A stretch of DNA of 64,000 nt from Nitratireductor mangrovi (GTDB lineage: Bacteria > Pseudomonadota > Alphaproteobacteria > Rhizobiales > Rhizobiaceae), in the NCBI RefSeq assembly GCF_007922615.2, contig NZ_CP042301.2, positions 2,666,001 through 2,730,000 on the forward strand, read 5' to 3'. A model generated the notes under the pieces. The model did not search any database. It was given only the letters and a program-made list of their open reading frames with translations, and was not told where the DNA came from. Positions 53,733 through 63,080 of the stretch are shown piece by piece. The position numbers and the translations under genes are program-made. Numbering within the stretch: the stretch's first letter is position 1; every line of letters begins with the position of its first letter.

Positions 53733-55196
53733 ATGAACGTGATGCACAGCCCCACGGTGGGTCCGAAGACGCCTGAAAGCTTCTTCATTAACGGGCGCTG
53801 GGTCGAGCCGATCTCGAAGCAATTGCTGAAGGTCGTTTCACCGGCGACGGAAGAACTGCTCTTGAGCTATCCCGAAGCCGGGCCGGCCGACATCGATCGC
53901 GCCGTCGCCGCGGCCCGCGCGGCCTTCGACAAGGGCCCCTGGCCGCAGATGTCGGCCACGGAGCGTGCGCGCTATCTGCGGCGCGTCGCGGAGCTCTTGA
54001 ACGGGCGCCTCGACGAGATCGCACAGGCCTGGACGCTGCAGGTCGGCGCCCCGATCTCGCTGACCAAGAAGCTCGTTGGGCAGAACCCGACGCTCTTCAA
54101 CTATTATGCCGACCTGATCGAGACCTTTGCCTTCGTCGACGAGCGCAAGCGCGACGACGGCGGCAGGGTGCGGGTGGTCAAAGAACCCGTCGGCGTTTGC
54201 GCCGCCATCACCCCGTGGAACGCGCCGCTGGTGCTGCTTTCCTACAAGGTCGCGGCGGGCCTTGCCGCCGGCTGTACCATGGTCGCGAAGCCGTCCCCCG
54301 AAACCCCGCTGGAAGCCTACATCCTGGCGGAATGCATCGAACGGGCAGGTTTGCCGGAAGGTGTGTTCAACATCGTGCCGGCCGGCCGCGAGGGCGGCGA
54401 TCGTCTCGTTCGTCACAAGGGCATTGACAAGGTGGCGTTCACCGGCTCGACCGGCGCCGGCAAGCACATCGCCGCCGTTTGTTCGGAACGCCTGGCGCGG
54501 GTCAGCCTCGAGCTTGGCGGCAAATCGGCCGCGGTGCTCCTCGACGACGCCGACTTCCAGGCGGCCCTGCCGAGCCTGATGGTCTACACCATGCCGATCA
54601 CAGGTCAGGTGTGCTTCTCGCTGACCCGTATCCTGGTGCCGGAGCGGCGCGAGAAGGAATTCCTCGACCTCTATCTGGGCGCGGTCTCCGGCATCAAGGT
54701 CGGCGACCCGTTCGACCCAACCACGCAGATGGGGCCGCTGACCATGGCGCGGCAGCGGGCGCGCGTGGAAGGCTACATCGCGGCGGGACGCGCCGAGGGA
54801 GCGCGCATTGCCTGCGGCGGCGGACGCCCACAGGGACTGGATCGAGGCTACTACGTCGAGCCGACCGTCTTCACCGACGTCACGCCGCACATGAAGATCG
54901 TGCAGGAGGAGATCTTCGGTCCGGTCGTCTCGGTGCTGACCTATCGCGACGAGGACGAGGCGGCCGAGAAGGCCAACAACTCCTCCTACGGGCTGTCTGG
55001 CGCGGTCTATACCGTCGACCCGGAACGCGGTTACCGCATGGCGCGGCGCATGCGCACCGGCTCGGTCACCATCAACGGCATGATCGTCGATCCGAAGCAC
55101 CCCTTCGGCGGCTACAAACAGTCCGGCATCGGGCGCGAAGGCGGCCCGGAGGGGCTCGACAACTATCTGGAGACCAAGACCATCCACTACGCCTGA
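53733..55196 (+). CDS. Aldehyde dehydrogenase (first, upstream of Liv-type transporter)
   Basis: A 487-residue NAD-dependent ALDH with ITPWNAPLVLLSYKVAAGLA, AKPSPETPLEAY, FTGSTGAGKHIA, SLELGGKSAAVLLDDADF (general-base Glu), PITGQVCFSLTRILV (catalytic Cys) and EEIFGPVVSVLTY. Similar enzymes oxidise terpenoid or aromatic aldehydes, but specificity cannot be read. GGGAGGAGAGG sets the start. First gene of an operon ending with another ALDH. Confidence 0.93.
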   Translation: MNVMHSPTVGPKTPESFFINGRWVEPISKQLLKVVSPATEELLLSYPEAGPADIDRAVAAARAAFDKGPWPQMSATERARYLRRVAELLNGRLDEIAQAWTLQVGAPISLTKKLVGQNPTLFNYYADLIETFAFVDERKRDDGGRVRVVKEPVGVCAAITPWNAPLVLLSYKVAAGLAAGCTMVAKPSPETPLEAYILAECIERAGLPEGVFNIVPAGREGGDRLVRHKGIDKVAFTGSTGAGKHIAAVCSERLARVSLELGGKSAAVLLDDADFQAALPSLMVYTMPITGQVCFSLTRILVPERREKEFLDLYLGAVSGIKVGDPFDPTTQMGPLTMARQRARVEGYIAAGRAEGARIACGGGRPQGLDRGYYVEPTVFTDVTPHMKIVQEEIFGPVVSVLTYRDEDEAAEKANNSSYGLSGAVYTVDPERGYRMARRMRTGSVTINGMIVDPKHPFGGYKQSGIGREGGPEGLDNYLETKTIHYA

Positions 55197-55254
55197 TCCC
55201 CGGGGAAGGCGACCGAAACGAAGTTCAGACTGGTTCAAAAACGGGAGGAATACC

Positions 55255-56451
55255 ATGCTGAGACGTACATTCATTGCCCTGACCGCGTCCGCCGCGACGC
55301 TCGCCCTTGCCGGCGCCGCGTACGCCCAGGAGGTGATCAAGATCGGCGCCAGCGCGCCCAAGTCGGGACCTCTGGCGGGCGGCGCCGCGATGACCCACTG
55401 GCCGAACATCAAGCTCTGGATGCAGGAGGTCAACGACGCCGGCGGCCTCAAGGTCGGCGACAAGCAGATGAAGCTCGAACTGGTCGAATATGACGACAAG
55501 ACCAATGGCGAGGAAGCGATCAAGAACATCCAGCGGCTCGCCACCGTGGACGAGGTCGACTTCATCGTCGCCCCCTATTCCACCGGGCTCAACATCGCGA
55601 CCGCGCCGGCCATCGCCAGATACGGTTATCCGCACATTGCGACGACGGCAGCGACCGACGGCGTAAAGGATTTCGCCGGCCGCTGGCCGAATTCGTTCTG
55701 GATGCTCGGCACCTCGACCCAACTTGCCGAAGGCATCGTCTCGACGCTGGCCAAGATGAAGGACAAAGGCGATATCGGCAACAAGGTGGCACTGGTCAAT
55801 GTCGCCGATGCCTTCGGCCTGGAACTGGTCGCCGCCGCCAAGCCGGCGCTCGACGCTGCCGGGTTCGAGATCGTCTACGAGACCTCCTACCCGCTAGGCA
55901 CGCAGGATCTGGCCCCGGTCATCAGCCAGGCCAAGGCCGCCGCACCGGACGCATTCGTTGCATTTTCCTATCCGGGTGACACCTTCGCCCTGACCGAACA
56001 GGCACAGGTGCAGAACCTGGACGTAGGCGTCTTCTATACCGGTGTCGGGACCGCCTTCCCGCCATTCGCAGGCCGCTTCGGCGCGGCCGCCAATGGCATC
56101 ATGGGTATCGGCGGCATCAACAGCGAAGATCCCACGGTCAAGGCCTATATCGACAAGCATAAATCGGTGCTGAACGCCGATCCGGACTATTGGGCCAGCG
56201 CAACGACTTATGCAGGCCTGCAAATCCTTGGCCAGGCGATCGAAAAGGCAGGTTCGCTCGACCGGGCGGCCGTCGTCGAGGCGATCAAGACCAACACTTT
56301 CGACACCGTGATCGGCCCGGTGGCCATGCCGGAAAACGTCAATCCGAACGTCTGGACCGTCGGTCAATGGGATGGCGGCGTCTTCAAGGCGGTCGCGGCC
56401 GAAGGCCTCGACGTGGCCATCGAACCCGCCAAGAAGGGTGGCTGGCAATAG
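55255..56451 (+). CDS. livJ: Branched-chain-type ABC transporter substrate-binding protein
   Basis: A 398-residue periplasmic receptor: signal peptide MLRRTFIALTASAATLALAGAAYA, then the Peripla_BP_6 fold (IKIGASAPKSGPLAGGAAMT, ELVEYDDKTNGEEAIKNIQRL, DFIVAPYSTGLNIATAPA, FVAFSYPGDTFALTEQA). ALDH genes on both sides suggest an aromatic or aliphatic carboxylate or aldehyde-derived ligand rather than leucine. Confidence 0.92.
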   Translation: MLRRTFIALTASAATLALAGAAYAQEVIKIGASAPKSGPLAGGAAMTHWPNIKLWMQEVNDAGGLKVGDKQMKLELVEYDDKTNGEEAIKNIQRLATVDEVDFIVAPYSTGLNIATAPAIARYGYPHIATTAATDGVKDFAGRWPNSFWMLGTSTQLAEGIVSTLAKMKDKGDIGNKVALVNVADAFGLELVAAAKPALDAAGFEIVYETSYPLGTQDLAPVISQAKAAAPDAFVAFSYPGDTFALTEQAQVQNLDVGVFYTGVGTAFPPFAGRFGAAANGIMGIGGINSEDPTVKAYIDKHKSVLNADPDYWASATTYAGLQILGQAIEKAGSLDRAAVVEAIKTNTFDTVIGPVAMPENVNPNVWTVGQWDGGVFKAVAAEGLDVAIEPAKKGGWQ

Positions 56452-56496
56452 GATAGCATCCTCTCGCGGCGCGACCGCGTCGAACCGGACCTACTC

Positions 56497-56518
56497 TCCC
56501 TCGCCGCTCGGCGAGGGA
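56497..56518 (+). terminator. Hairpin between livJ and livH
   Basis: A 9-bp perfect stem, TCCCTCGCC / GGCGAGGGA, with loop GCTC and no T tract, in the 230-base gap after the binding-protein gene. As with the hairpin at 11383 it may raise binding protein levels relative to the permeases. The rest of the gap shows nothing definite. Confidence 0.55.
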
Positions 56519-56681
56519 TAGAAAACGCTGGCCGCAGGCGTTGTACCACTTTCCCTGGGGTAGCAAACGAAGCTCGTCGGGGTAGGCGCGCACATAGGCC
56601 GCTAATCGCAATAGCTGCCGTGATTCACCTTGAATTGATGCAAATCGGGCGGGCGCAAACGACCCGCGCTAGAATAGACCC

Positions 56682-57548
56682 ATGAACATACTGATTACCG
56701 GCATTCTGCTCAGCGGTACCTATGCGCTTGTTGCCCTCGGCCTGACGCTGCAATACGGCGTCGCCCGCATCATGAATCTCGGCAATGGCGAGACGCTGGT
56801 CGCAGCCTGTTTCGTCGCCTTCTGGCTCTATGCTGCTTATGCGATCAACCCGCTCCTCGGGCTTCTGCTGATCGCACCGGCCGCCTTTCTGATCAACTGG
56901 GCGATCTATGCCCTGGCCCTTGCGCCTCTGGTGAAACGGGCCAAGAACCGCGGCCAACTCGAGGCCGACTCCATCCTGGCGACCTTCGGCCTGCTCTTCC
57001 TGCTGCAGGGATTGATGATCCTCGGCTTCGGTGGTGAATACCGCTCCTACACCTTCCTGGCGGAGCGCTTCGACCTCTTCGGCAACTCCTACGGCCTGAA
57101 CCGCGTCGTCGCCTTCGCGGCGGCGGTCGTGATCTGTTCTGCGCTCTGGTTCTTCCTTTACCGAACTCGCCAGGGCACGGCGATGCGTGCCGTCGCCGTC
57201 GATCCCAATTCGGCCAATCTCGTTGCCATCGACGTTCCGCGAACCGCAGCGATCGCCTTCGCACTCGGCGGGGCGCTGACCGCCTGCGGTGGCGCGCTGA
57301 TTTCGACCTTTTACACCTTCAACGCGTCGATGGGCGTGATCTTCACCATGAAGGCGCTGATCATCGTCATCATGGGCGGCGTCGGCGACCTGCGCGGCGC
57401 TGTGCTTGCGGCCCTCATTCTCGGCGTCTCCGAGACACTCGTGGCGAGCCTGATCGATCCGGGCCTGACGCTCGCCGCAACCTACGCGCTCTTCATCCTG
57501 GTGCTCCTGTTCCGACCGCAGGGCATCTTCGGCAGGGCTCCGTCATGA
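56682..57548 (+). CDS. livH: Branched-chain-type ABC transporter permease LivH
   Basis: A 288-residue inner-membrane permease (TYALVALGLTLQYGVARIMN, VDPNSANLVAIDVPRTAAIAF, TMKALIIVIMGGVGDLRGA). The coupling loop is VDPNSANLVAIDV. Stop overlaps the LivM start (ATGA). Confidence 0.93.
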   Translation: MNILITGILLSGTYALVALGLTLQYGVARIMNLGNGETLVAACFVAFWLYAAYAINPLLGLLLIAPAAFLINWAIYALALAPLVKRAKNRGQLEADSILATFGLLFLLQGLMILGFGGEYRSYTFLAERFDLFGNSYGLNRVVAFAAAVVICSALWFFLYRTRQGTAMRAVAVDPNSANLVAIDVPRTAAIAFALGGALTACGGALISTFYTFNASMGVIFTMKALIIVIMGGVGDLRGAVLAALILGVSETLVASLIDPGLTLAATYALFILVLLFRPQGIFGRAPS

Positions 57549-58507
57549 CCGCGTTCACTCTGAAAGAGTGGCGCTGGCTCGCCGGCGGAGCGGTGATTGC
57601 CGCGGTGGCGGCACTGCTGCCGCTGTTCGACCAGGGATTCTACCTCTCGATCTCCGTGAACATCATGCTCTATGCCGCGCTGTGCACGGCTTGGGCGCTG
57701 TTTTCCGGACCGACCCACTACGTATCTCTGGCAACGGCCGCCTTCTACGGGCTCGGTACCTACTCCGTCGGTCTCGGCATCGACATCCTGCCCTACCCGG
57801 CTCTGGTCGCTATAGCGGCGGCCATCGGCGCGGCGGCGGCCGGGCTGGTCGGCGCGGCGACCCTGCGCATCTCGGGCGTCTATTTCGTCATCTTCACCTT
57901 CGGGCTCGCCGAATTCGTCCGCCAGGTCGTGACCTGGACCCAGACCAAATTCGCAACCGCAATCGGCCTTTACGTCTTCACCGATCTTGCCGAGCAGCAC
58001 ATCTACTGGATGCTGCTCGCGCTGACGGTGGCCGTGTTCCTGACCGGCTTCCTGATCAGCCGGTCGCGTCTCGGCTTCGCCATGAATATCATCGGCAACG
58101 ACGAGACGGTGGCACGCCATGTCGGCATCGACACCGCACGGGCAAAGGTGACGCTGTTCATGATCTCCGGCGCCTTCATCGCGATCGCCGGCGCAATCAT
58201 GGCGCCGCGCTACTCCTATATCGAGCCGCCGTCGGCCTTCAATCCGATGATCTCCTTCCTCGTCGTGATCATGGCGCTGTTGGGGGGAACCAGGCGTCTC
58301 TGGGGGCCGCTGGTCGGCGTTATCCCGTTCACCATCATGATGGACTTCGTGTCCTCGCGATTCCCGAACCACACCATGATCGTGATCGGGCTCGCTTTTC
58401 TGGCCATTGTCTACGTTATCCCGCATGGCGTTACCGGGCTGATCGAGCAGTTGCGGGAAAGGCTGAAGAGGCGAGCCGAGGCCCTTGGTGAGGAGAGGCC
58501 GGCATGA
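57545..58507 (+). CDS. livM: Branched-chain-type ABC transporter permease LivM
   Basis: A 320-residue inner-membrane permease with ISVNIMLYAALCTAWALFSG, LRISGVYFVIFTFGLAEFVR, NIIGNDETVARHVGIDTARA (coupling loop) and MALLGGTRRLWGPLVG. Overlaps its neighbours by ATGA on both sides. Confidence 0.93.
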   Translation: MTAFTLKEWRWLAGGAVIAAVAALLPLFDQGFYLSISVNIMLYAALCTAWALFSGPTHYVSLATAAFYGLGTYSVGLGIDILPYPALVAIAAAIGAAAAGLVGAATLRISGVYFVIFTFGLAEFVRQVVTWTQTKFATAIGLYVFTDLAEQHIYWMLLALTVAVFLTGFLISRSRLGFAMNIIGNDETVARHVGIDTARAKVTLFMISGAFIAIAGAIMAPRYSYIEPPSAFNPMISFLVVIMALLGGTRRLWGPLVGVIPFTIMMDFVSSRFPNHTMIVIGLAFLAIVYVIPHGVTGLIEQLRERLKRRAEALGEERPA

Positions 58508-59238
58508 CCGAAGCTGCCGCACTTTCCGTCCACGCGGCCCGAAAGGCGTTTGGCGGCCTGGTCGCCGTGAACGACGTCTCGTTCGAAGTCAGACCCGGCG
58601 CGTTGCTCGGCCTGATCGGACCCAACGGCTCCGGCAAGACCACGATGCTCAACCTGATCTCGGGCGCGCTGAAGCCGACCGCCGGCGCCATCGAGCTTGG
58701 CGGCGAGCGCATCTCGGACCTTCCGGCGCACAGGATCGCCCAGCGTGGCGTGGCGCGCACCTTCCAGCTCGTGCGCATGCTTCCGGCGCTGGACGCCGAG
58801 GAGAATGTCATGGCCGGGGCTGTCTTCGGCCACACGCGGCTATGGGGCGAGGATGCGCGCAAGCGGGCACGCGACCTGCTCGACCGTGTCGGCCTGCGAG
58901 GCCGCGCGCACGTTCCGGTCGGCGCCTTCACCTATATCGACCAGAAGCGCGTCGAACTCGCTCGCGCGCTCGCCTCCGATCCGCGCGTCCTGCTGCTCGA
59001 CGAATGGCTGGCCGGGCTCAACCCAAGCGAGTTGAAGATCGGCATCGCCCTGATCGACGAGTTACGGCGCGAGGGCCGAACCATCATCATGGTCGAGCAT
59101 GTGATGGACGCCATCCGAGAGCTGTGCGACCGTTGCGTTGTCATGTCGGGCGGACAGAAGATCGCCGAGGGCGGCGTCGCCGAGACCTTGTCGGATCCTG
59201 AGGTCGTGCGCGCCTATCTGGGAGACGAGGATGCTTGA
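58504..59238 (+). CDS. livG: Branched-chain-type ABC transporter ATP-binding protein LivG
   Basis: A 244-residue ATPase: Walker A GPNGSGKTT, LivG-type VARTFQLVRMLPALDAEENV, a signature-region FTYIDQKRVELARALASDPR (the canonical LSYGQ is replaced by FTYID), Walker B VLLLDEWLAGLN and switch VEHVMD. Walker B has DEW in place of DEP. Stop overlaps livF by eight bases. Confidence 0.9.
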   Translation: MTEAAALSVHAARKAFGGLVAVNDVSFEVRPGALLGLIGPNGSGKTTMLNLISGALKPTAGAIELGGERISDLPAHRIAQRGVARTFQLVRMLPALDAEENVMAGAVFGHTRLWGEDARKRARDLLDRVGLRGRAHVPVGAFTYIDQKRVELARALASDPRVLLLDEWLAGLNPSELKIGIALIDELRREGRTIIMVEHVMDAIRELCDRCVVMSGGQKIAEGGVAETLSDPEVVRAYLGDEDA

Positions 59239-61069
59239 GGTGCAGAACCTCGCCGTCTCCTACGGCCGCCACCGGGCGCTCGAAGGCGTGGGCATCACCG
59301 TCGAAAAAGGCGAGATCTGCGTCATCCTAGGTGCCAACGGCGCCGGCAAGTCGACGCTTCTGAAGGCGATCGCCGGAATGGTGTCGACCGATACCGGCGA
59401 GATCATCATGAACGGACGCGCGATCACGCGCGAAAAGCCGAACAAGGTGGTCGAGGCCGGCGTGGCGCTCGTCCCCGAAGGGCGCGGCATCTTTGGCGAC
59501 CTTTCGGTGGCGGAGAACCTGCAGCTTGGCGCATTCGCCCGCCGCGCGCGCCGTGCCGAGCAGGTGACGCTGAAGACGATCTACGAACTGTTCCCGCGGC
59601 TCGCCGAACGCAAGCGTCAGATCGCACGCACCATGTCCGGCGGCGAGCAGCAGATGGTGGCCATCGGACGGGCGCTGATGTCGAAGCCCGACATCCTGAT
59701 GCTGGACGAACCGTCGCTCGGCCTTTCTCCGATCCTCACCCGTGAGCTCTTCCGCTCTCTGAGCGACGTCGCGGCCACCGGGGTCGGCATCCTGCTTGTC
59801 GAGCAGAACGCCAAGCAGAGCCTGAAGATCGCAGGACGCGGCTATCTGATCGAGAATGGCCATGTCACCGGAGAAAACAGTGCCGAGGCGCTGCGCAACG
59901 ATCCGGCGGTGATCGCGGCCTATCTCGGCGGCGCTGGCGGCGGGCGCGCCACCCGACCCGCCGTGCACCTGCCACCGGCGATGCCGCTGCCGGCCGCCGT
60001 CGCGGCGATGGGCCGGATGGCGGGCGACCTCGCCGCGCGCGCCGGAGACGTGAGCCGCGCCTTCGTGCGCTCTCTGCGGCGCGCGGAGACGCTGCCATCT
60101 GCTTTCGCGGGCCGATACGATCCGAAGGCGGGAGGTGACCCCTGGCAGGAAATCGCCCGGGCCGAGCCAACAGCGGAAACGGCTAGCACCGCCGTTCCCG
60201 CCATCGCCGAAGAGGCCCGTTGGCTGGCCGCCTCCTCCGGCAATCTGGCTCGCAGCGCCGCAGAGCGGCTGGCACGCCATGTCGAAGCAAACCGGCGCGG
60301 GGCCACGGTTCCCAGCGCCTTCCAGAGGAAGACGCTTCCGGAAACAGACCAGAAAGCATCATTGCCAACGCCGGACCTCGCGTCGCGGACTGTAGCGTTT
60401 CCGGTCCCTGCCCAGACTCCCGCCGACATGGCAGGCCGGGCCGCGGAGCGCATGGCACGGCATCTCGCGACGGTCAGGGCAGCGGCCCCGTTGCCGAGCG
60501 CCTTTCAACGAAACGTCGAGGAGTACGCCCCGAGTTCTCCGGCGAACAGGACCCCGCACGCGCAAAAACTCAACGGTTCGCGCGGGCTGCTCGGCCATAA
60601 CAGCGCTGCCGCCGGAATGCGGCTCGACGAAGCGGAGACGCCGTCGAACGACGCACCGGCGACAGGTATCGCTATCGCCCAGTTGGTCGCTCGCGCCGAG
60701 GCCGCGCAAAAACGACATGTGGCCGCCGAAAGACGTACCACGCCGAACACAAACGGACCGCGTTCGGCCACTCCAGATTCACCGAGCGACCGAGACCAGG
60801 TCGCGTCGGGCGACGACGAGACGTCGATCGCCGAGTTGGCGACCCGCGCCGCCGCGATCCAGCGGCGGCACATCGACAAGGGCCAGCGCATACTCACCGT
60901 GCTCACCGTCCCCGCCGCGTCGCCCGCCACGAGCGAGCCGGCGACACCGGCCGCGGACCCAACAACACCCGACGACAAGGCCGTCCGCAAGGCGGCCAGG
61001 AAACCCGCCCGCAAGGGCAAGAAGCACAAGGCGAAGAAAAAGCCTGCCAAGCACCAGGAGAAGCGCTGA
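59231..61069 (+). CDS. livF: LivF-type ATP-binding protein with a long repetitive C-terminal extension
   Basis: Residues 1-234 are a complete LivF ATPase: Walker A GANGAGKST, LVPEGRGIFGDLSVAENL, signature MSGGEQQMV, Walker B ILMLDEPSLGLSP, switch LLVEQNAK. Normal LivF ends here (YLGG). This frame continues without a break for about 378 residues, Ala/Arg-rich and probably disordered or helical, with recurring units: LPSAFAGRY (288), VPSAFQRKT (360) and LPSAFQRNV (421), each preceded by a helix such as AAERLARHVEANRR or AAERMARHLATVRA; then AIAQLVARAEAAQKRHV (about 481) and SIAELATRAAAIQRRHI (532). It ends in a very basic Lys-rich tail (about 580-612). Stop overlaps the ALDH ATG (TGATG), so the extension is in the operon. 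Function unknown. Confidence 0.88.
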   Translation: MLEVQNLAVSYGRHRALEGVGITVEKGEICVILGANGAGKSTLLKAIAGMVSTDTGEIIMNGRAITREKPNKVVEAGVALVPEGRGIFGDLSVAENLQLGAFARRARRAEQVTLKTIYELFPRLAERKRQIARTMSGGEQQMVAIGRALMSKPDILMLDEPSLGLSPILTRELFRSLSDVAATGVGILLVEQNAKQSLKIAGRGYLIENGHVTGENSAEALRNDPAVIAAYLGGAGGGRATRPAVHLPPAMPLPAAVAAMGRMAGDLAARAGDVSRAFVRSLRRAETLPSAFAGRYDPKAGGDPWQEIARAEPTAETASTAVPAIAEEARWLAASSGNLARSAAERLARHVEANRRGATVPSAFQRKTLPETDQKASLPTPDLASRTVAFPVPAQTPADMAGRAAERMARHLATVRAAAPLPSAFQRNVEEYAPSSPANRTPHAQKLNGSRGLLGHNSAAAGMRLDEAETPSNDAPATGIAIAQLVARAEAAQKRHVAAERRTTPNTNGPRSATPDSPSDRDQVASGDDETSIAELATRAAAIQRRHIDKGQRILTVLTVPAASPATSEPATPAADPTTPDDKAVRKAARKPARKGKKHKAKKKPAKHQEKR

Positions 61070-62529
61070 TGGCCCGCACTTTCGAAGGCATGTATATCGG
61101 CGGCGGCTGGACCGCCGCGAAGCGAACCTTCAAGGACCTCAATCCTTCGGACGGCTCGGTCTGGGCCGAGGTACCCGATTCCGGCCGTGCCGAAACGGCG
61201 GCGGCAATAGAGGCCGCCCACACCGCCTTTCCGGAATGGGCTCAGCTCCCCTTTTCCAAGCGCGCGCACTTCATGCACAAGGCCGCCGAAATCTGGGAAA
61301 AGCGCCGGATGGAGATCGTCGACGCCATCATGGCCGAAGGTGGCGGCTGGTTCGGCAAGGGCATGTTCGAGACGGGGTACGTGACCGAGATATTCCACGC
61401 GGCGGCCGGCTCGGTCTGGAACCCCACCGGCGAGGTGCTGCCTTCCGAATACGGCAAGGTTTCCATGGCCGTGCGGCGCCCGATGGGCGTCGTGTCGGTC
61501 ATTTCACCGTGGAACTTTCCCTGCATATTGACCGCTCGCGGCTTCCTGTTCCCGCTGGTGGCCGGCAACACGATCGTGCTCAAGCCGTCAGAGGAGACGC
61601 CCTATCTCGGCGGCCTGCTGTTTGCCGAAATCTTCGAGGAAGCGGGCCTGCCCAAGGGGGTCTTCAATGTCGTCACCTGCTCGCGCGACAATGTCGGCGA
61701 GGTCGGCGAGGAGCTGATCGAGCATCCCTACGTGAAGGGCATTTCCTTTACCGGTTCGACTGCGGTCGGCCGCCAGGTGGCGGCCCGGGCGGGCGCGCAT
61801 CTGAAGAAATGCTGCGTCGAACTGGGCGGCAAGGATTCGCTCATCGTGCTCGACGATGCCGACATGGAGCGCGCCACCCAGGCGGCTAGCTTCGGCTCCT
61901 TCATGCATCAGGGCCAGATCTGCATGTCGGTGGAGAAGGTGCTGGTACATGAGAAAATCTTCGACGATTTCCTCAAGCGCTTCGTCGAGCGCGCCGGCAA
62001 GTTGAAGGTCGGCGATCCGACCAAAAGCAAGGAGAATGTGATCGGGCCGCTGATCAACGACAAGCAGAGTGCCAAGGTAAAGGCACAACTCGACGACGCC
62101 ATCGCCAAGGGCGCAAAGGTCTTGCTGGGCGGCAAGGTCGACGGCCGCTTCATCGAGCCGACGATCCTCACCGGTGTCACGCCCGACATGAAACTTTACC
62201 AGGACGAGACCTTCGGGCCGGTGGTGCCGGTGATCCCGTTCCGGACCGACGACGAGGCGGTACAGATCGCCAACGACACCGAATACGGGCTCTCTGCCGG
62301 GGTCATGACCCGCGACGAGGGCCGCGGACTGGCGATCGTGCACAGGCTCGACACCGGAAACTGCCACATCAACTGCTCGAGCGTGAACGACGAGCCGCAC
62401 GTGCCGTTCGGCGGTTTCAAGGCCTCAGGGGTCGGCAAGCATGGCGGGCGCTGGTCGCTGGAAACCTTTACCGAGACGCGCTGGATCACGCTCGACCGCG
62501 GCGGCCGGCCCTACCCGCCCGTTTTCTGA
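61069..62529 (+). CDS. Aldehyde dehydrogenase (second, benzaldehyde/vanillin dehydrogenase-like)
   Basis: A 486-residue NAD-dependent ALDH: ISPWNFPCILTARGFLFPLV, LKPSEETPYLGG, FTGSTAVGRQVA, VELGGKDSLIVLDDADM (general base), HQGQICMSVEKVLV (catalytic Cys) and DETFGPVVPVIPF. Similarity of layout to aromatic aldehyde dehydrogenases is inferred. The conserved arginine after the cysteine is a lysine here. Translationally coupled to livF. Confidence 0.92.
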   Translation: MARTFEGMYIGGGWTAAKRTFKDLNPSDGSVWAEVPDSGRAETAAAIEAAHTAFPEWAQLPFSKRAHFMHKAAEIWEKRRMEIVDAIMAEGGGWFGKGMFETGYVTEIFHAAAGSVWNPTGEVLPSEYGKVSMAVRRPMGVVSVISPWNFPCILTARGFLFPLVAGNTIVLKPSEETPYLGGLLFAEIFEEAGLPKGVFNVVTCSRDNVGEVGEELIEHPYVKGISFTGSTAVGRQVAARAGAHLKKCCVELGGKDSLIVLDDADMERATQAASFGSFMHQGQICMSVEKVLVHEKIFDDFLKRFVERAGKLKVGDPTKSKENVIGPLINDKQSAKVKAQLDDAIAKGAKVLLGGKVDGRFIEPTILTGVTPDMKLYQDETFGPVVPVIPFRTDDEAVQIANDTEYGLSAGVMTRDEGRGLAIVHRLDTGNCHINCSSVNDEPHVPFGGFKASGVGKHGGRWSLETFTETRWITLDRGGRPYPPVF

Positions 62530-62625
62530 GGAAGGCCGCGGTACCGCGGGATCGGCCGCTTTGGCAACTGGCTTGCGCGGTCGCCGCGCTTTCGCCGCGG
62601 CGCTGACTGTTTTATAGGCCGGGAC

Positions 62626-63072
62626 ATGCGCTTTCTTGTCCCGTCCCTGCTTTTCATTGCGACGATCAGTTTCACACTCGGCGCAATCCTGCCGCTCATT
62701 CGCGTCGAGCGGCTGTTCGTCTTTGCCGACGAGCCCTCGTTGCTCGGCATCGTCTCAGGCCTATGGGAGACCGGCGACGTCTTCCTCGCGCTCATCGTGG
62801 GCCTGTTTTCGCTGGCGTTCCCGGCGCTGAAGCTCGGCCTCATGCACATCGCCGCCTATGCCGGCGCCTCAGCACGCCGCGCGGTGCCCGCCTGGGTCGG
62901 ATCGTTGTCGAAATGGTCGATGCTGGATGTGGTGCTGGTAGCCCTGGTCGTCTTCGCGGCGAAAACCAGCGGCCTGGCCAGCGCTCTCACCAAGCCGGGC
63001 TTGTTGTTTTTCGCGGCTTCGGTGGTTCTGACGGCTGCCGTCTCGGCGCTATTGCGTCGGCGAGGCGGTTAG
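62626..63072 (+). CDS. Paraquat-inducible protein A (PqiA)-like membrane protein
   Basis: A 148-residue protein with four hydrophobic segments: FLVPSLLFIATISFTLGAIL, VFLALIVGLFSLAFPALKLG, MLDVVLVALVVFAAK and LLFFAASVVLTAAVSALL. The motif KWSMLDVVLVALV is the PqiA-family signature; this is a single-module short form. Role in envelope lipid handling is from the family. Convergent with sciP, eight bases apart. Confidence 0.85.
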   Translation: MRFLVPSLLFIATISFTLGAILPLIRVERLFVFADEPSLLGIVSGLWETGDVFLALIVGLFSLAFPALKLGLMHIAAYAGASARRAVPAWVGSLSKWSMLDVVLVALVVFAAKTSGLASALTKPGLLFFAASVVLTAAVSALLRRRGG

Positions 63073-63080
63073 CGGCAGGC

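Noticed and set aside
59138..59230. N-terminal extension of LivF into livG
   Set aside because: ATG at 59231 gives the standard LivF start MLEVQNLAVSYG; upstream residues are livG in another frame.
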